Assembly: GCA_016177265.1 (NCBI GenBank)
Contig: JACOVP010000005.1
Location: 1-41,390 of the forward strand
Source of the DNA: Candidatus Woesearchaeota archaeon
Lineage (GTDB): Archaea; Nanobdellota; Nanobdellia; SCGC-AAA011-G17; UBA489
Reading direction: 5' to 3'
Length of the DNA: 41,390 bases
Below, piece by piece: positions 9,079 to 17,160 of the stretch. Position numbers and translations under genes: made by a program. The notes beneath the pieces are model-generated. The model ran no database searches. It had not been told where the DNA came from and saw nothing but the letters and a program-made list of their open reading frames with translations. Position 1 is the stretch's first letter; every line of letters starts with the position of its first letter.

Positions 9079-9912
9079 ATGCTCGAAAAGAGGTCGTTCG
9101 ATTTTATCCCTATTCAAGAACAGGCACCAAAACCTCGTTCTAAAGGAGTTATAGAAATCCGAGGTTCCTATTACACGCCTGTTGGTTTCCATTACCTAAG
9201 TGACTTACTTGCAATAGCAGGAGAGTATGTTGACGGCTTCAAATTTGCTGGTGGTTCTCAGCGTTTACACCCAGTTTCTATGACAAAAAAAATTATCAGC
9301 CTCTGTCACGATCATGATGTCTATGTCTCGACTGGTGGTTTTATCGAACGAGTTATTGTAGAAGGAGCTCGTGCCGTTGATCAGTATTTAGAAGAATGTA
9401 AAAGTTTAGGCTTTGATGTCGTAGAAGTGTCTAGTGGTTTAGCTCCTATTCCGCTTCCAGATAAAATTGCCATCGTCAAAGAAGTGCATCGTCTTGGTCT
9501 AAAAGCCAAACCAGAAATCTCCTTCATGATTGGTGCTGGTGCAGGAACAAAAATTCTCAACTATAAACGAAAACTAAGACCTCTGAAGGAGGTCATCAAA
9601 GAAGCAGAAGCATTTCGTAAAGTTGGTGTATACATGCTTATGTTCGAGTCTGAAGGAGTGACTGAAGATTTACCGCCTAAACAATGGCGTACTGACTTGA
9701 TTAAAAATCTCGTGCAACACTTTGGTAGCAAGATATGGATGTTCGAAGCTGCCGAACCTCCAGTGTTCAAGTGGTATCTACAAACATTTGGTCCAGACGT
9801 CAATCTCTTTATTGATCACTCGCAAGTATTCGAATTCCAAGCATGGCGCTCCAAAGTCTGGGGAGACCCAAGGATCTGGCGAGGGAAAAAAATCTCTTAC
9901 AAACCTTCTTGA
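9079..9912 (+). CDS. ComA / phosphosulfolactate synthase-family protein
   Basis: This 277-residue protein resembles phosphosulfolactate synthase (ComA), a TIM-barrel enzyme that joins sulfite to phosphoenolpyruvate in coenzyme M synthesis. Conserved-looking stretches include VDGFKFAGGSQRL, VSTGGFIERVI, GFDVVEVSSGLAPIPL and MLMFESEGVTEDLPP. Related proteins occur in organisms without coenzyme M and their role is unknown. No other coenzyme M gene is present here, and the neighbours are citrate synthase (divergent) and malate dehydrogenase (18 bases downstream). A role with a phosphorylated C3/C4 acid is therefore possible but unproven. A leaderless start at 9079 is supported by the TATA box at 9050-9057. 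Confidence 0.72.
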   Translation: MLEKRSFDFIPIQEQAPKPRSKGVIEIRGSYYTPVGFHYLSDLLAIAGEYVDGFKFAGGSQRLHPVSMTKKIISLCHDHDVYVSTGGFIERVIVEGARAVDQYLEECKSLGFDVVEVSSGLAPIPLPDKIAIVKEVHRLGLKAKPEISFMIGAGAGTKILNYKRKLRPLKEVIKEAEAFRKVGVYMLMFESEGVTEDLPPKQWRTDLIKNLVQHFGSKIWMFEAAEPPVFKWYLQTFGPDVNLFIDHSQVFEFQAWRSKVWGDPRIWRGKKISYKPS

Positions 9913-9930
9913 TAAGAGCATGTCTTGACC

Positions 9931-10872
9931 ATGGCACGATCAAAAATTACCATAATGGGTGCAGGAAATGTAGGAAGAGAGGCAGCTGTATGGTGTGCTG
10001 TTAAAGAATTAGGAGATATAGTGCTCTGGAACAGAACAAAAGCAACTGCACTCGGTAGCGCATACGATATTATGGAAGCCGCTCCTATTATCGGTTTTGA
10101 TGCTGAGGTAAAAGGAACAAATAACATCAAGGACACTAAAAAATCAGACGTCATAGTTTTTACTGCAGGTGTTCCTCGAAAAGCAGGGCAAACGCGTGAA
10201 CAATTAGTCACAACCAATGCACAAGTTATTTATCCCTTAGTGAAAAAAGTAGCTCGACTATCCCCGCATGCTATTATCATCATGGTAACCAATCCCTTAG
10301 ATGCAATGACATATTTAGCCTATAAAGCAAGCAACTTTCCTAGTTCGAGAGTTCTTGGATTAGCTGGTGTTCTTGATAGCAGTAGATTTTCTTCCTTCGT
10401 TGCTAAAGCATTGAAAGTTTCTGTCAAAGAAGTCGAAGCATTAACACTGGGTAGTCATGGAGAATCTATGGTTCCGCTCTCGCGGTTCGCAACCGTTATT
10501 GGTATTCCAGTCAGTGATTTATTATCAGCAAAAAAACTAAAAAAAATCGAAGAACATACAAAAAAAGCGGGCGAAGAAATTGTACGGCTTCTAGGTACGA
10601 ATGCTTCTATCTCGACAGGTGCCGTGGCTGCAAAAATGGTGGAGGCAATCATCCATAATGAGAAAAGTCTTTTGCCTTGCTCTGCCTACCTCCATGGCCA
10701 GTATGGTATTCATGACTTATACCTTGGTGTCCCTATTATTCTTGGAGCGCAAGGTGTTGAACAGATTATCGAACTAAAGCTCACTGCCACTGAGCATACC
10801 AAGTTCCAAAAAGCTGCAGCAAGTATTCGCCAGCTAACATTGCTCGCAAAGAAAGCTATTCATAAAACATAA
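9931..10872 (+). CDS. mdh: Malate dehydrogenase (LDH/MDH superfamily)
   Basis: The enzyme interconverts malate and oxaloacetate. It has a Rossmann motif (IMGAGNVG), the mobile-loop sequence GVPRKAGQTREQL with Arg83 and Arg89, and the catalytic His in LGSHGESMVP. Arg83 at the specificity position indicates malate rather than lactate. At the end of the second strand the usual acidic residue is replaced (LWNRT, Asn34), a change that often goes with NADP use. I chose the ATG at 9931; a TTG at 9925 would add two residues. No clear Shine-Dalgarno sequence is visible, and the gap to the ComA-like gene is only 18 bases, so cotranscription is likely. It would supply oxaloacetate to the adjacent citrate synthase. 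Confidence 0.9.
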   Translation: MARSKITIMGAGNVGREAAVWCAVKELGDIVLWNRTKATALGSAYDIMEAAPIIGFDAEVKGTNNIKDTKKSDVIVFTAGVPRKAGQTREQLVTTNAQVIYPLVKKVARLSPHAIIIMVTNPLDAMTYLAYKASNFPSSRVLGLAGVLDSSRFSSFVAKALKVSVKEVEALTLGSHGESMVPLSRFATVIGIPVSDLLSAKKLKKIEEHTKKAGEEIVRLLGTNASISTGAVAAKMVEAIIHNEKSLLPCSAYLHGQYGIHDLYLGVPIILGAQGVEQIIELKLTATEHTKFQKAAASIRQLTLLAKKAIHKT

Positions 10873-10876
10873 GAAA

Positions 10877-12634
10877 TTATTCCAACAGGTGAACAGCTGC
10901 TGTATTTCTTCGTAAGAAAGGTCTAATCTCATTTGGTACGGAAGGCACAGGTCGTGTCGCTATTCTGAATCCTTTCTGCATCGGTATACAAAGAATGTTT
11001 TTCTTCCATCGCGCTAACAGAGTTGGAAAATCTGAGCGATAATGCGCCCCCCGACTTTCCTTTCGATGCAATGCACTCCTAATAATCATCTCACAGGTAG
11101 GTAACATGTTAGCAACGTCCAATGCCGCAATCAGCTGCTCATTCATCTTGAGAGAACCACCACTTTTCAAAGGCATTTTTTTGAAACGTTCTAGTAAACG
11201 CAATGCTTGTTTCATAGTCTTCCCGTCGCGAACAACGCCAACATGATCCCACATCACCTGCATCAGTTCTTTCTTGATATGCACGGGATTTTTTCCTCGT
11301 TTAATCTGAAGTTTAGTTTTAAATTTAGCAATCTGCGTTGCCAAAGAGAGTTTATTCAGAGGAATCCAAGAAAGTTGTTTCACGCACTTCGCAATCGTTG
11401 CTCCAGTCAACCGTCCAAAAACAATAATCTCCGCTAGACTATTCCCTCCCAACCGATTTGCACCATGAACTCCTGAAGTCACTTCACCAATTGCATACAA
11501 ACGGTTGACACTTGTCTCCCCAGTTTTATGATTAACCCATACACCGCCCATAGAATAATGTGCTGTTGGTCCAACTTCCATATGTTCCCTAGAGATATCA
11601 ATACCTAAAAAGTGTTGAAACTGTGCGTACATCTTAGGGAGTCGCTGCAGAATATACTCCTTTGGTTTATGCGTTATATCCAGCCATACTCCTCCATGTT
11701 TTGTTCCTCTGCCAGCTTGTACTTCATGGTAGATGGCTCGTGCAACTATATCACGTGCAGATAATTCCAGTCGTTCGGGATCATAGCGTCGCATGAATCG
11801 TTCTCCTTTGCTATTCAAGAGAATACCACCTTCACCACGTACTGCTTCTGTTACTAAAACACCTTCTGCTTCCTTCGGATATAACATTCCCGTAGGATGA
11901 AATTGAAACATTTCCATATCCATAAACTTCGCACCGCAAGCATAAGCCAATGCAATCCCATCGCCAGTATTCTCCCAAAATCTTGAAGAACTTCTACTAA
12001 ACATTCTTGAATGGCCACCCGTTACTAAAACTACAATTTTTGCATGAAAAACAATAAACTTCCCACGCCTGACATCTAATCCTACAGCACCATAAACCCT
12101 GCCTCTATCTTGCAACAAAGAAAAAATATAAATTTCACTCTTAAACCGTATGTTCCTTTTTGCAACCTGATCTACTAAAGTATTAAGAATTTCTCTTCCT
12201 GTATGATCACCTATAAAACAAGCCCTTCTATACGTAGCAGCACCAAAAAAGCGTTGTGTTATTCTTCCATCTTGCTCTCGATGAAAGTGTGCCCCCCAAC
12301 TCACTAACTCCTGAATAGCTCGCGGAGCATGTTTGCACAAGGTAACTACAGCATACGGATCATTAATCTGTCCGCCGTCTCTAAGAGTGTCTGCTGCATG
12401 CAACTGCCAGCTATCCTGAGGATCCATTGTTCCTAAAGCAGCATTAATGCCGCCAGTAGCTAAAATAGTATGTGCATCTCTTTTCTTGCATTTACCAACT
12501 ACAAGAACATCTACGTTATGATCAAACAATTCTAGAGCACATCTTAGACCTGCACCACCTGATCCAATAATGAGAACATCCGCTTGTTCTACCTTAATAA
12601 TGATCACCTCCAGAATAGAATAAATAGAGGGCAT
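10877..12634 (-). CDS. Fumarate reductase / succinate dehydrogenase flavoprotein-like oxidoreductase
   Basis: The protein is a FrdA/SdhA/NadB-superfamily flavoprotein. It has the FAD motif VLIIGSGGAGLR, then ILATGGINAAL preceded by a His at the position of covalent FAD attachment in SdhA/FrdA. QFHPTGMLYP, EAVRGEGG, the active-site region PTAHYSMGGV and ANRLGGNSLAE follow. The His argues for fumarate/succinate chemistry rather than L-aspartate oxidase, which lacks it. No iron-sulfur or membrane-anchor subunit is next to it. The start is uncertain. ATG 12634 fits a TATA box at 12654-12661. GTG 12607 and ATT 12598 or 12601 lie in or just after a perfect GGAGGTGA at 12604-12611 and would give a more typical N-terminus. 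Confidence 0.85.
   Translation of the reverse strand: MPSIYSILEVIIIKVEQADVLIIGSGGAGLRCALELFDHNVDVLVVGKCKKRDAHTILATGGINAALGTMDPQDSWQLHAADTLRDGGQINDPYAVVTLCKHAPRAIQELVSWGAHFHREQDGRITQRFFGAATYRRACFIGDHTGREILNTLVDQVAKRNIRFKSEIYIFSLLQDRGRVYGAVGLDVRRGKFIVFHAKIVVLVTGGHSRMFSRSSSRFWENTGDGIALAYACGAKFMDMEMFQFHPTGMLYPKEAEGVLVTEAVRGEGGILLNSKGERFMRRYDPERLELSARDIVARAIYHEVQAGRGTKHGGVWLDITHKPKEYILQRLPKMYAQFQHFLGIDISREHMEVGPTAHYSMGGVWVNHKTGETSVNRLYAIGEVTSGVHGANRLGGNSLAEIIVFGRLTGATIAKCVKQLSWIPLNKLSLATQIAKFKTKLQIKRGKNPVHIKKELMQVMWDHVGVVRDGKTMKQALRLLERFKKMPLKSGGSLKMNEQLIAALDVANMLPTCEMIIRSALHRKESRGAHYRSDFPTLLARWKKNILCIPMQKGFRIATRPVPSVPNEIRPFLRRNTAAVHLLE
12604..12611 (-). promoter_or_regulatory. Strong Shine-Dalgarno sequence without a standard start codon at normal spacing
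   Basis: The minus strand reads GGAGGTGA, a full match to the archaeal anti-Shine-Dalgarno sequence. The following in-frame codons are ATC, ATT, ATT, AAG and GTA; no ATG, GTG or TTG occurs at normal spacing. An ATT lies 5 bases downstream of the GGAGG core and another 5 bases after GGAGGTGA. This suggests a rare ATT start for the flavoprotein, or an upstream start whose coding sequence contains this run by chance. Confidence 0.5.
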
Positions 12635-12653
12635 ATAAAGATTACCGAAAAGC

Positions 12654-12661
12654 TTATATAA
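12654..12661. promoter_or_regulatory. Palindromic TATA box shared by divergent genes
   Basis: TTATATAA reads the same on both strands. Its centre is 25-26 bases before the plus-strand ATG at 12683, the leaderless spacing, and about 23 bases before the minus-strand ATG at 12634. It could serve both the unknown gene and the flavoprotein. Confidence 0.5.
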
Positions 12662-12682
12662 CAACTACTGTATAGTAATAAT

Positions 12683-13675
12683 ATGAGTAAACTATTATCC
12701 TTATTAGATGCATGTAAAGAACTAAAGGCAGAATATGGTATCGGCACTAAAGATGCGTATCAATATCTCAAAATAAGAAATACCTATAGAGGACTACGAG
12801 ATGAGGTTGCAAAAGAATTAGCAAAACAAAAGATTCAATATCATCCTACTGAGCGCAAAGTTTCTAATGTCTGTTCTAAGATAAATGCAGATCTAAAAAC
12901 TATATTTCGGGATATTCTAGATGAAGATGTCGATGTGAAGCAGTATACAGATCACTTGCAATCTATAATAAGTAAAGAAGATAAGCAGCTATGTATTCCC
13001 TATAAAGAAATTCTCATAAAGTACTGCGCCTATGCCATGACAGAAGCTCCAGATCAAGCTTATCGCCATATGGTAAAAGATTTATTAAAAAACCATCAAT
13101 TTTTAGACGAAAGTGGACTCATTTTTTTCTCAATAACATTAAATAATATAAGAGATTTACCATCTTTAGAAAATTTAATAAAAGAAGATATGAGAATTAG
13201 AGAAAACCATCTTAATGAGATGCAACAATTGCTTGGAATGAAAGATGGACCTCGTGAAAAATATCTTGAATTTTTAGAATGGATAAATGAAGGGCAGGAA
13301 GTAATATGGTATGGAACTTTTGATCCTACAGGTATAACATTAGAAGAACAAGCTTATCTCTTTCAACTAGGATGTGGTATTGATTCATCAGAAAAAAGTC
13401 CTTATGAGAGAGCACTTCAGGAGAAGACCTTAAGGAAATTAGAGACAGAACGAAGAATTGCTCTTCAAGAGATGATACTTTATAAACATACAAATGTCGA
13501 AAATGCCATCAAAGATGTCGATAAAATGATCAGTAATGGAGTTCAAGACCTACCTAAATATCAAGAGTTTCCTGATCTTCAAAGCAGACTTAAGTTTAGT
13601 ATTAATAGATTTCGTTATCTTTCTCAGGCTATTAAGAAAAATAGAAAGTGGCTTGAAACCGTACTCAGTAGATAA
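12683..13675 (+). CDS. Hypothetical protein, 330 residues
   Basis: I do not recognise this protein. It is predicted to be mostly helical, charged and cytosolic, without membrane segments or a signal peptide. The N-terminal region (GTKDAYQYLKIRNTYRGLRDEVAKELA) looks like a helical DNA- or protein-binding segment but matches no motif I can name. A leaderless start at 12683 is well supported by the TATA box at 12654-12661. It is transcribed away from the flavoprotein gene and converges on the M24 peptidase gene. Confidence 0.65.
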   Translation: MSKLLSLLDACKELKAEYGIGTKDAYQYLKIRNTYRGLRDEVAKELAKQKIQYHPTERKVSNVCSKINADLKTIFRDILDEDVDVKQYTDHLQSIISKEDKQLCIPYKEILIKYCAYAMTEAPDQAYRHMVKDLLKNHQFLDESGLIFFSITLNNIRDLPSLENLIKEDMRIRENHLNEMQQLLGMKDGPREKYLEFLEWINEGQEVIWYGTFDPTGITLEEQAYLFQLGCGIDSSEKSPYERALQEKTLRKLETERRIALQEMILYKHTNVENAIKDVDKMISNGVQDLPKYQEFPDLQSRLKFSINRFRYLSQAIKKNRKWLETVLSR

Positions 13676-13706
13676 CAGAGGTTATAACAAATATTTTCTT
13701 GTTGAA

Positions 13707-14384
13707 TTACTTAATAGGTAAACATATAAAGTGTTTTTGAGACTTACAAAGTACTTCTATGTTTCTACCTACATACAAAGTATCCTCAATCCGAATCCCC
13801 ACTTCTTTTCCTTGTTTCTTGAAGTAAATCCCTGGTTCAATCGTAAGAAAATCCCCTTCCTTAAGCACATCTGCTGACGTCACACTTACCAGAGGTTTAT
13901 CATGAATCTTCTTGCTGACACCATGACCTAGTGCATGCTTGAAATAAGGCTTATAGTCTTCCAACAAAGTTCTAGCATAAAGATCCAGATCGCATCCTAG
14001 CATCCCTGTTTTTACATGCCTTATACTTTTTTGTTGACAAGATCTAATAAGATCATAAAGTTGCTTTTCTTCCTTCGTTGCTTTTCCTAAGAAAAGAGTT
14101 CTTGTCATATCAGAACAGTAGCCATTGACTTTAGCACCAAAATCTAAGATCAAAAAACCATGCTGGAATCTTTTCTTTCTTGGCTTTGGATGAATGTTCA
14201 TACAATTATTAGCTACAATAGAGGGATAGGCTGGTTTTACACCAAAGTCACGAAACCTCTTCCGAATATACAAAGCTACCTCCTGTTCTGTTCTAAAGGT
14301 AAAATGCTTGACTATCTCACTAAAAATACGATCATTAATGGCACAGGCCTGCTTAAGAGAAGTATATTTATCCCTCTTTATCAT
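13707..14384 (-). CDS. M24-family metallopeptidase (Xaa-Pro dipeptidase-like), catalytic domain only
   Basis: This 225-residue protein has the pita-bread metallopeptidase fold of aminopeptidase P and prolidase. The metal-ligand regions appear in order: the first Asp in LDFGAKVNGYCSDMTRT with a second Asp in the same stretch, His in HALGHGVSKKIHD, Glu in IEPGIYF, and Glu in GIRIEDT. It lacks the N-terminal non-catalytic domain of full-length prolidases, so it is a minimal peptidase that probably removes or splits Xaa-Pro units. The start is ATG 14384, because a minus-strand TATA box (14407-14414) is centred 26-27 bases upstream. A TTG-initiated extension to 14396 is less likely. Confidence 0.82.
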   Translation of the reverse strand: MIKRDKYTSLKQACAINDRIFSEIVKHFTFRTEQEVALYIRKRFRDFGVKPAYPSIVANNCMNIHPKPRKKRFQHGFLILDFGAKVNGYCSDMTRTLFLGKATKEEKQLYDLIRSCQQKSIRHVKTGMLGCDLDLYARTLLEDYKPYFKHALGHGVSKKIHDKPLVSVTSADVLKEGDFLTIEPGIYFKKQGKEVGIRIEDTLYVGRNIEVLCKSQKHFICLPIK

Positions 14385-14406
14385 AGAAAGTGTCAAGAAT
14401 GTCTTC

Positions 14407-14414
14407 TATATAAA
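14407..14414 (-). promoter_or_regulatory. TATA box for the M24 peptidase gene
   Basis: TATATAAA on the plus strand (TTTATATA on the minus) is centred 26-27 bases from the ATG at 14384. A separate plus-strand box, CATTTAAAG at 14435-14443, is centred 26 bases before the aspartase ATG at 14465. The intergenic region therefore holds two back-to-back leaderless promoters. Confidence 0.55.
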
Positions 14415-14464
14415 AGTAGCGAGGAGCCAGAAAACATTTAAAGGAGCTAAGTAAGGGAATAAGT

Positions 14465-15862
14465 ATGAAAAAAAGAGGTTACCGTAGAGAAAAAGATGAC
14501 CTCGGCGCTAAGAAAGTTCCAAAAGAGGCATACTATGGTGTTCAAACGAAAAGAGCGTTAGATAATTTCCCCATCAGCGGCCTCCATCTGCAGAAACAAC
14601 TCATCTATGCTATGACTATAATCAAAAAAGCTGCCGCTCTTACAAATCTCAAGGAAAAACGTCTCGATGCAAAAATCGCTAAAGCGATTAGTAGAGCATG
14701 TGATGATATCCTTAAAAGAAAATTAGATAACCAATTTCCAGTCGACGTCTTCCAAGCTGGCGCTGGAACTTCAGAAAATATGAACGTCAACGAGGTCATT
14801 GCTAATCGTGCTCTAGAACTACTGCACAAGAAGAAAGGTTCCTACAACATTATTCATCCGAACGATCATGTCAATTTAGCGCAATCAACCAATGATGTCT
14901 TCCATTCTGCTATCCACATTGCAGCCTATCTCCAAATCCAGAAAGAACTCCTTCCTCATCTTCTGCATTTAGAGAAAGCACTAGACCATAAAGCAAAACA
15001 ATGGAAAAGAATCATCAAGACAGGAAGAACACATTTGCGTGATGCAGTTCCCATGACGCTTGGCCAAGAGTTTAGTGGCTATGCAGCTGTCATTAAAAAT
15101 GATCGACGTCATGTTACAGAAGATGCAGAAGTGCTCCGTGCACTTAATATAGGAGGAACAGCTATTGGTACTGCCATTGATACGTCTCCGCACTATAGAC
15201 AATATGTACTAAAAGAAATTACTAAGCAGACAAAATACAAGTTTAAACCAGCAAATAATCTCTTCGAAGGAACTGCTAGTATAGCTGCTATTGCTACTAC
15301 CCATGCTGCTCTCAAAGTGTTGGCAGAAAATCTAATTAAGATAGCTAATGATCTTCGTTTGCTAAGTTCTGGTCCCCTTGGCGGTCTTAACGAAATCATA
15401 TTACCCGCAGTCCAACCAGGTTCTTCGATCATGCCTGGAAAAGTTAACCCTGCTGTAGCAGAAATGGTAGATATGGTCGGTTTTCAAGTTATCGGTAATG
15501 ACACAACCATTGCTATGTGTGCACAAGCAGGTCAATTAGAATTAAACGTCATGATGCCCCTAGCTGCTTATGCATTACTCAATTCCATTGATATTTTAGC
15601 AAATGGCATCCATATTTTTACAGAGAAATGTGTCAAAGGCATCAAAGCCAACGAAAAAAAATGTCGTGAATATGTAGAAAAGAATCCTATTATAGTTACA
15701 GCATTAACACCCTATATTGGCTACCAAAAAGCAGCAAAACTAGCGCAACGTGCTTACCAAGAAGAACGTAGTATCAAAGAACTTATTCTTGAAGAAAAAC
15801 TCCTAGATAAAAAGACTGTAGAACAACTACTGAATCCAAAAGCACTCATCAAAAAAACATGA
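14465..15862 (+). CDS. aspA: Aspartate ammonia-lyase / class II fumarase family enzyme, aspartase favoured
   Basis: The protein is a 465-residue member of the aspartase/fumarase superfamily. The signature GSSIMPGKVNP is present, with HPNDHVN followed by QSTND near residues 138-149, and GRTHLRDAVPMTLGQEF. The sequences QSTND, DAVPMTLGQEF and AGQLELNVMMPL look more like aspartase than FumC, though the Gly before Lys in the signature is fumarase-like. It would release fumarate from aspartate, or hydrate fumarate to malate. A leaderless start is supported by a TATA box at 14435-14443. The aminotransferase start overlaps its stop codon as ATGA, so it heads a four-gene operon. Confidence 0.85.
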   Translation: MKKRGYRREKDDLGAKKVPKEAYYGVQTKRALDNFPISGLHLQKQLIYAMTIIKKAAALTNLKEKRLDAKIAKAISRACDDILKRKLDNQFPVDVFQAGAGTSENMNVNEVIANRALELLHKKKGSYNIIHPNDHVNLAQSTNDVFHSAIHIAAYLQIQKELLPHLLHLEKALDHKAKQWKRIIKTGRTHLRDAVPMTLGQEFSGYAAVIKNDRRHVTEDAEVLRALNIGGTAIGTAIDTSPHYRQYVLKEITKQTKYKFKPANNLFEGTASIAAIATTHAALKVLAENLIKIANDLRLLSSGPLGGLNEIILPAVQPGSSIMPGKVNPAVAEMVDMVGFQVIGNDTTIAMCAQAGQLELNVMMPLAAYALLNSIDILANGIHIFTEKCVKGIKANEKKCREYVEKNPIIVTALTPYIGYQKAAKLAQRAYQEERSIKELILEEKLLDKKTVEQLLNPKALIKKT

Positions 15863-17160
15863 AATTCATCTGCCACCCACCAAGTTCCCAATCCAGGAAG
15901 ATTATTGCCCGTGATAGTAAAGTTATTTCTTCTTCTTATAGCCGTGAATTTGACTTCGTCTTTGATCATGCGAAAGGATGCCATATCTGGGACGTTGACG
16001 GAAAAAAATACTTAGACTTTGCAGCCGGCATCGCCGTTGCGAATATTGGTCATGCGCACCCTGCTGTCATCCACGCAATCAAAAAACAGATTGAAAAAGG
16101 ATCTCATGCTGCTTTCGGTGACTTTTATGCTGAACTCCCAGTACGTTTTGTAGAAAAATTGTTGACCTTTGTCCCGCCACATTTAAACAACGCTTTCCTT
16201 TCTAATTCTGGTACAGAAGCTGTCGAAGCAGCCTATAAATGTGCACGCTGGCATACGAACAAAAAATGGTTCATCGCTTTCGAACATGCCTTCCACGGTA
16301 GAACTATGGGTTCCCTCTCTTTGACGAAATCTAAACCCTCTCATCGAGAACGTTACGATCCTTTCTTACCTGTTGTTCATGTTCCCTTCCCGTATGTCTA
16401 TCGGATGCCTTTTTCCTCAGAAGATGAATGTGTGCAATATTGTCTCAATAAAATTGAAATTGCTATGAAAAAACACCACGGTGATATTGCAGGCTTGATG
16501 GTAGAGCCCATCCAAGGTGAAGGCGGTTATATTGTTCCTCCAGATAATTTCCATCGCGAAGTCAAAAAACTCTGTGAACGCTATAATGTCTTGTACTGCG
16601 CAGATGAAGTGCAATCTGGTTGTTTTCGGACAGGAACGTTTTTAGCATCTGAACAATTTAATGTCAAACCAGACCTAATTTCCTTGAGTAAAGCTATTGG
16701 TGGCGGTATTCCTATGGGCGTTACCCTTGCTAATAAAAAAACCATGGACTGGATACCTGGGAGTCATTCCAATACCTTCGGAGGAAATTTAATTGCCTGT
16801 GCTGCTGGTCTTGCTTCCTTAGATGTCATGAGGAAACAGAAGCTCGGGGAAAATGCCAAGAAACAGGGAAAACTGATGCTCAAAATCTTACAAGAAATGC
16901 AAGAAAGACATGAATACATTGGTGATGTCCGTGGTCGAGGTTTGATGATAGGTGTAGAAATTGTCAAAGACAAACACTCAAAACTAGCAGATGAAGAAAG
17001 AATGCAACACATCCTCTGTCATGCTGCTGCAGAAGGGCTTCTCTTATTAGGTGCTGGCCAGAGTGTCATCCGCATTTGTCCACCATTAACTTTAAATAGA
17101 GAACAGGTAGTAAATGGTTTAGTAATCTTAGAAGATGCCATCAAAACGGTGAAGCCATGA
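15859..17160 (+). CDS. Class III (GABA/ornithine-type) aminotransferase
   Basis: This PLP-dependent fold type I enzyme has 433 residues. It shows SNSGTEAVEAAYKCAR (phosphate binding), the VEPIQGEGGYIVPP loop, CADEVQSGCFRTGTFLA with the PLP-binding Asp, and the Schiff-base Lys in SLSKAIGGGIPMG. Family members transfer amino groups from GABA, ornithine or acetylornithine; some archaeal relatives are omega-aminotransferases or amino-acid racemases, so the substrate is open. Its start overlaps the aspartase stop as ATGA, and its own stop overlaps the next lipoprotein gene the same way. Together with aspartase and the glutamate dehydrogenase further along, this suggests amino-acid nitrogen exchange. 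Confidence 0.9.
   Translation: MKFICHPPSSQSRKIIARDSKVISSSYSREFDFVFDHAKGCHIWDVDGKKYLDFAAGIAVANIGHAHPAVIHAIKKQIEKGSHAAFGDFYAELPVRFVEKLLTFVPPHLNNAFLSNSGTEAVEAAYKCARWHTNKKWFIAFEHAFHGRTMGSLSLTKSKPSHRERYDPFLPVVHVPFPYVYRMPFSSEDECVQYCLNKIEIAMKKHHGDIAGLMVEPIQGEGGYIVPPDNFHREVKKLCERYNVLYCADEVQSGCFRTGTFLASEQFNVKPDLISLSKAIGGGIPMGVTLANKKTMDWIPGSHSNTFGGNLIACAAGLASLDVMRKQKLGENAKKQGKLMLKILQEMQERHEYIGDVRGRGLMIGVEIVKDKHSKLADEERMQHILCHAAAEGLLLLGAGQSVIRICPPLTLNREQVVNGLVILEDAIKTVKP

Noticed and set aside
9043..9192. N-terminal extension of citrate synthase to 9192.
   Set aside because: It would overlap the start of the divergent ComA-like gene and both promoters, and adds 50 residues not typical of the family.
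10877..12634. Calling the flavoprotein L-aspartate oxidase (NadB).
   Set aside because: The His at the covalent FAD position is typical of SdhA/FrdA and absent from NadB, and no NAD-synthesis genes are nearby.
14465..15862. Calling the lyase a plain fumarase (FumC).
   Set aside because: DAVPMTLGQEF, QSTND and AGQLELNVM look more like aspartase; the GSSIMPGK signature alone does not decide, so a mixed call was kept.
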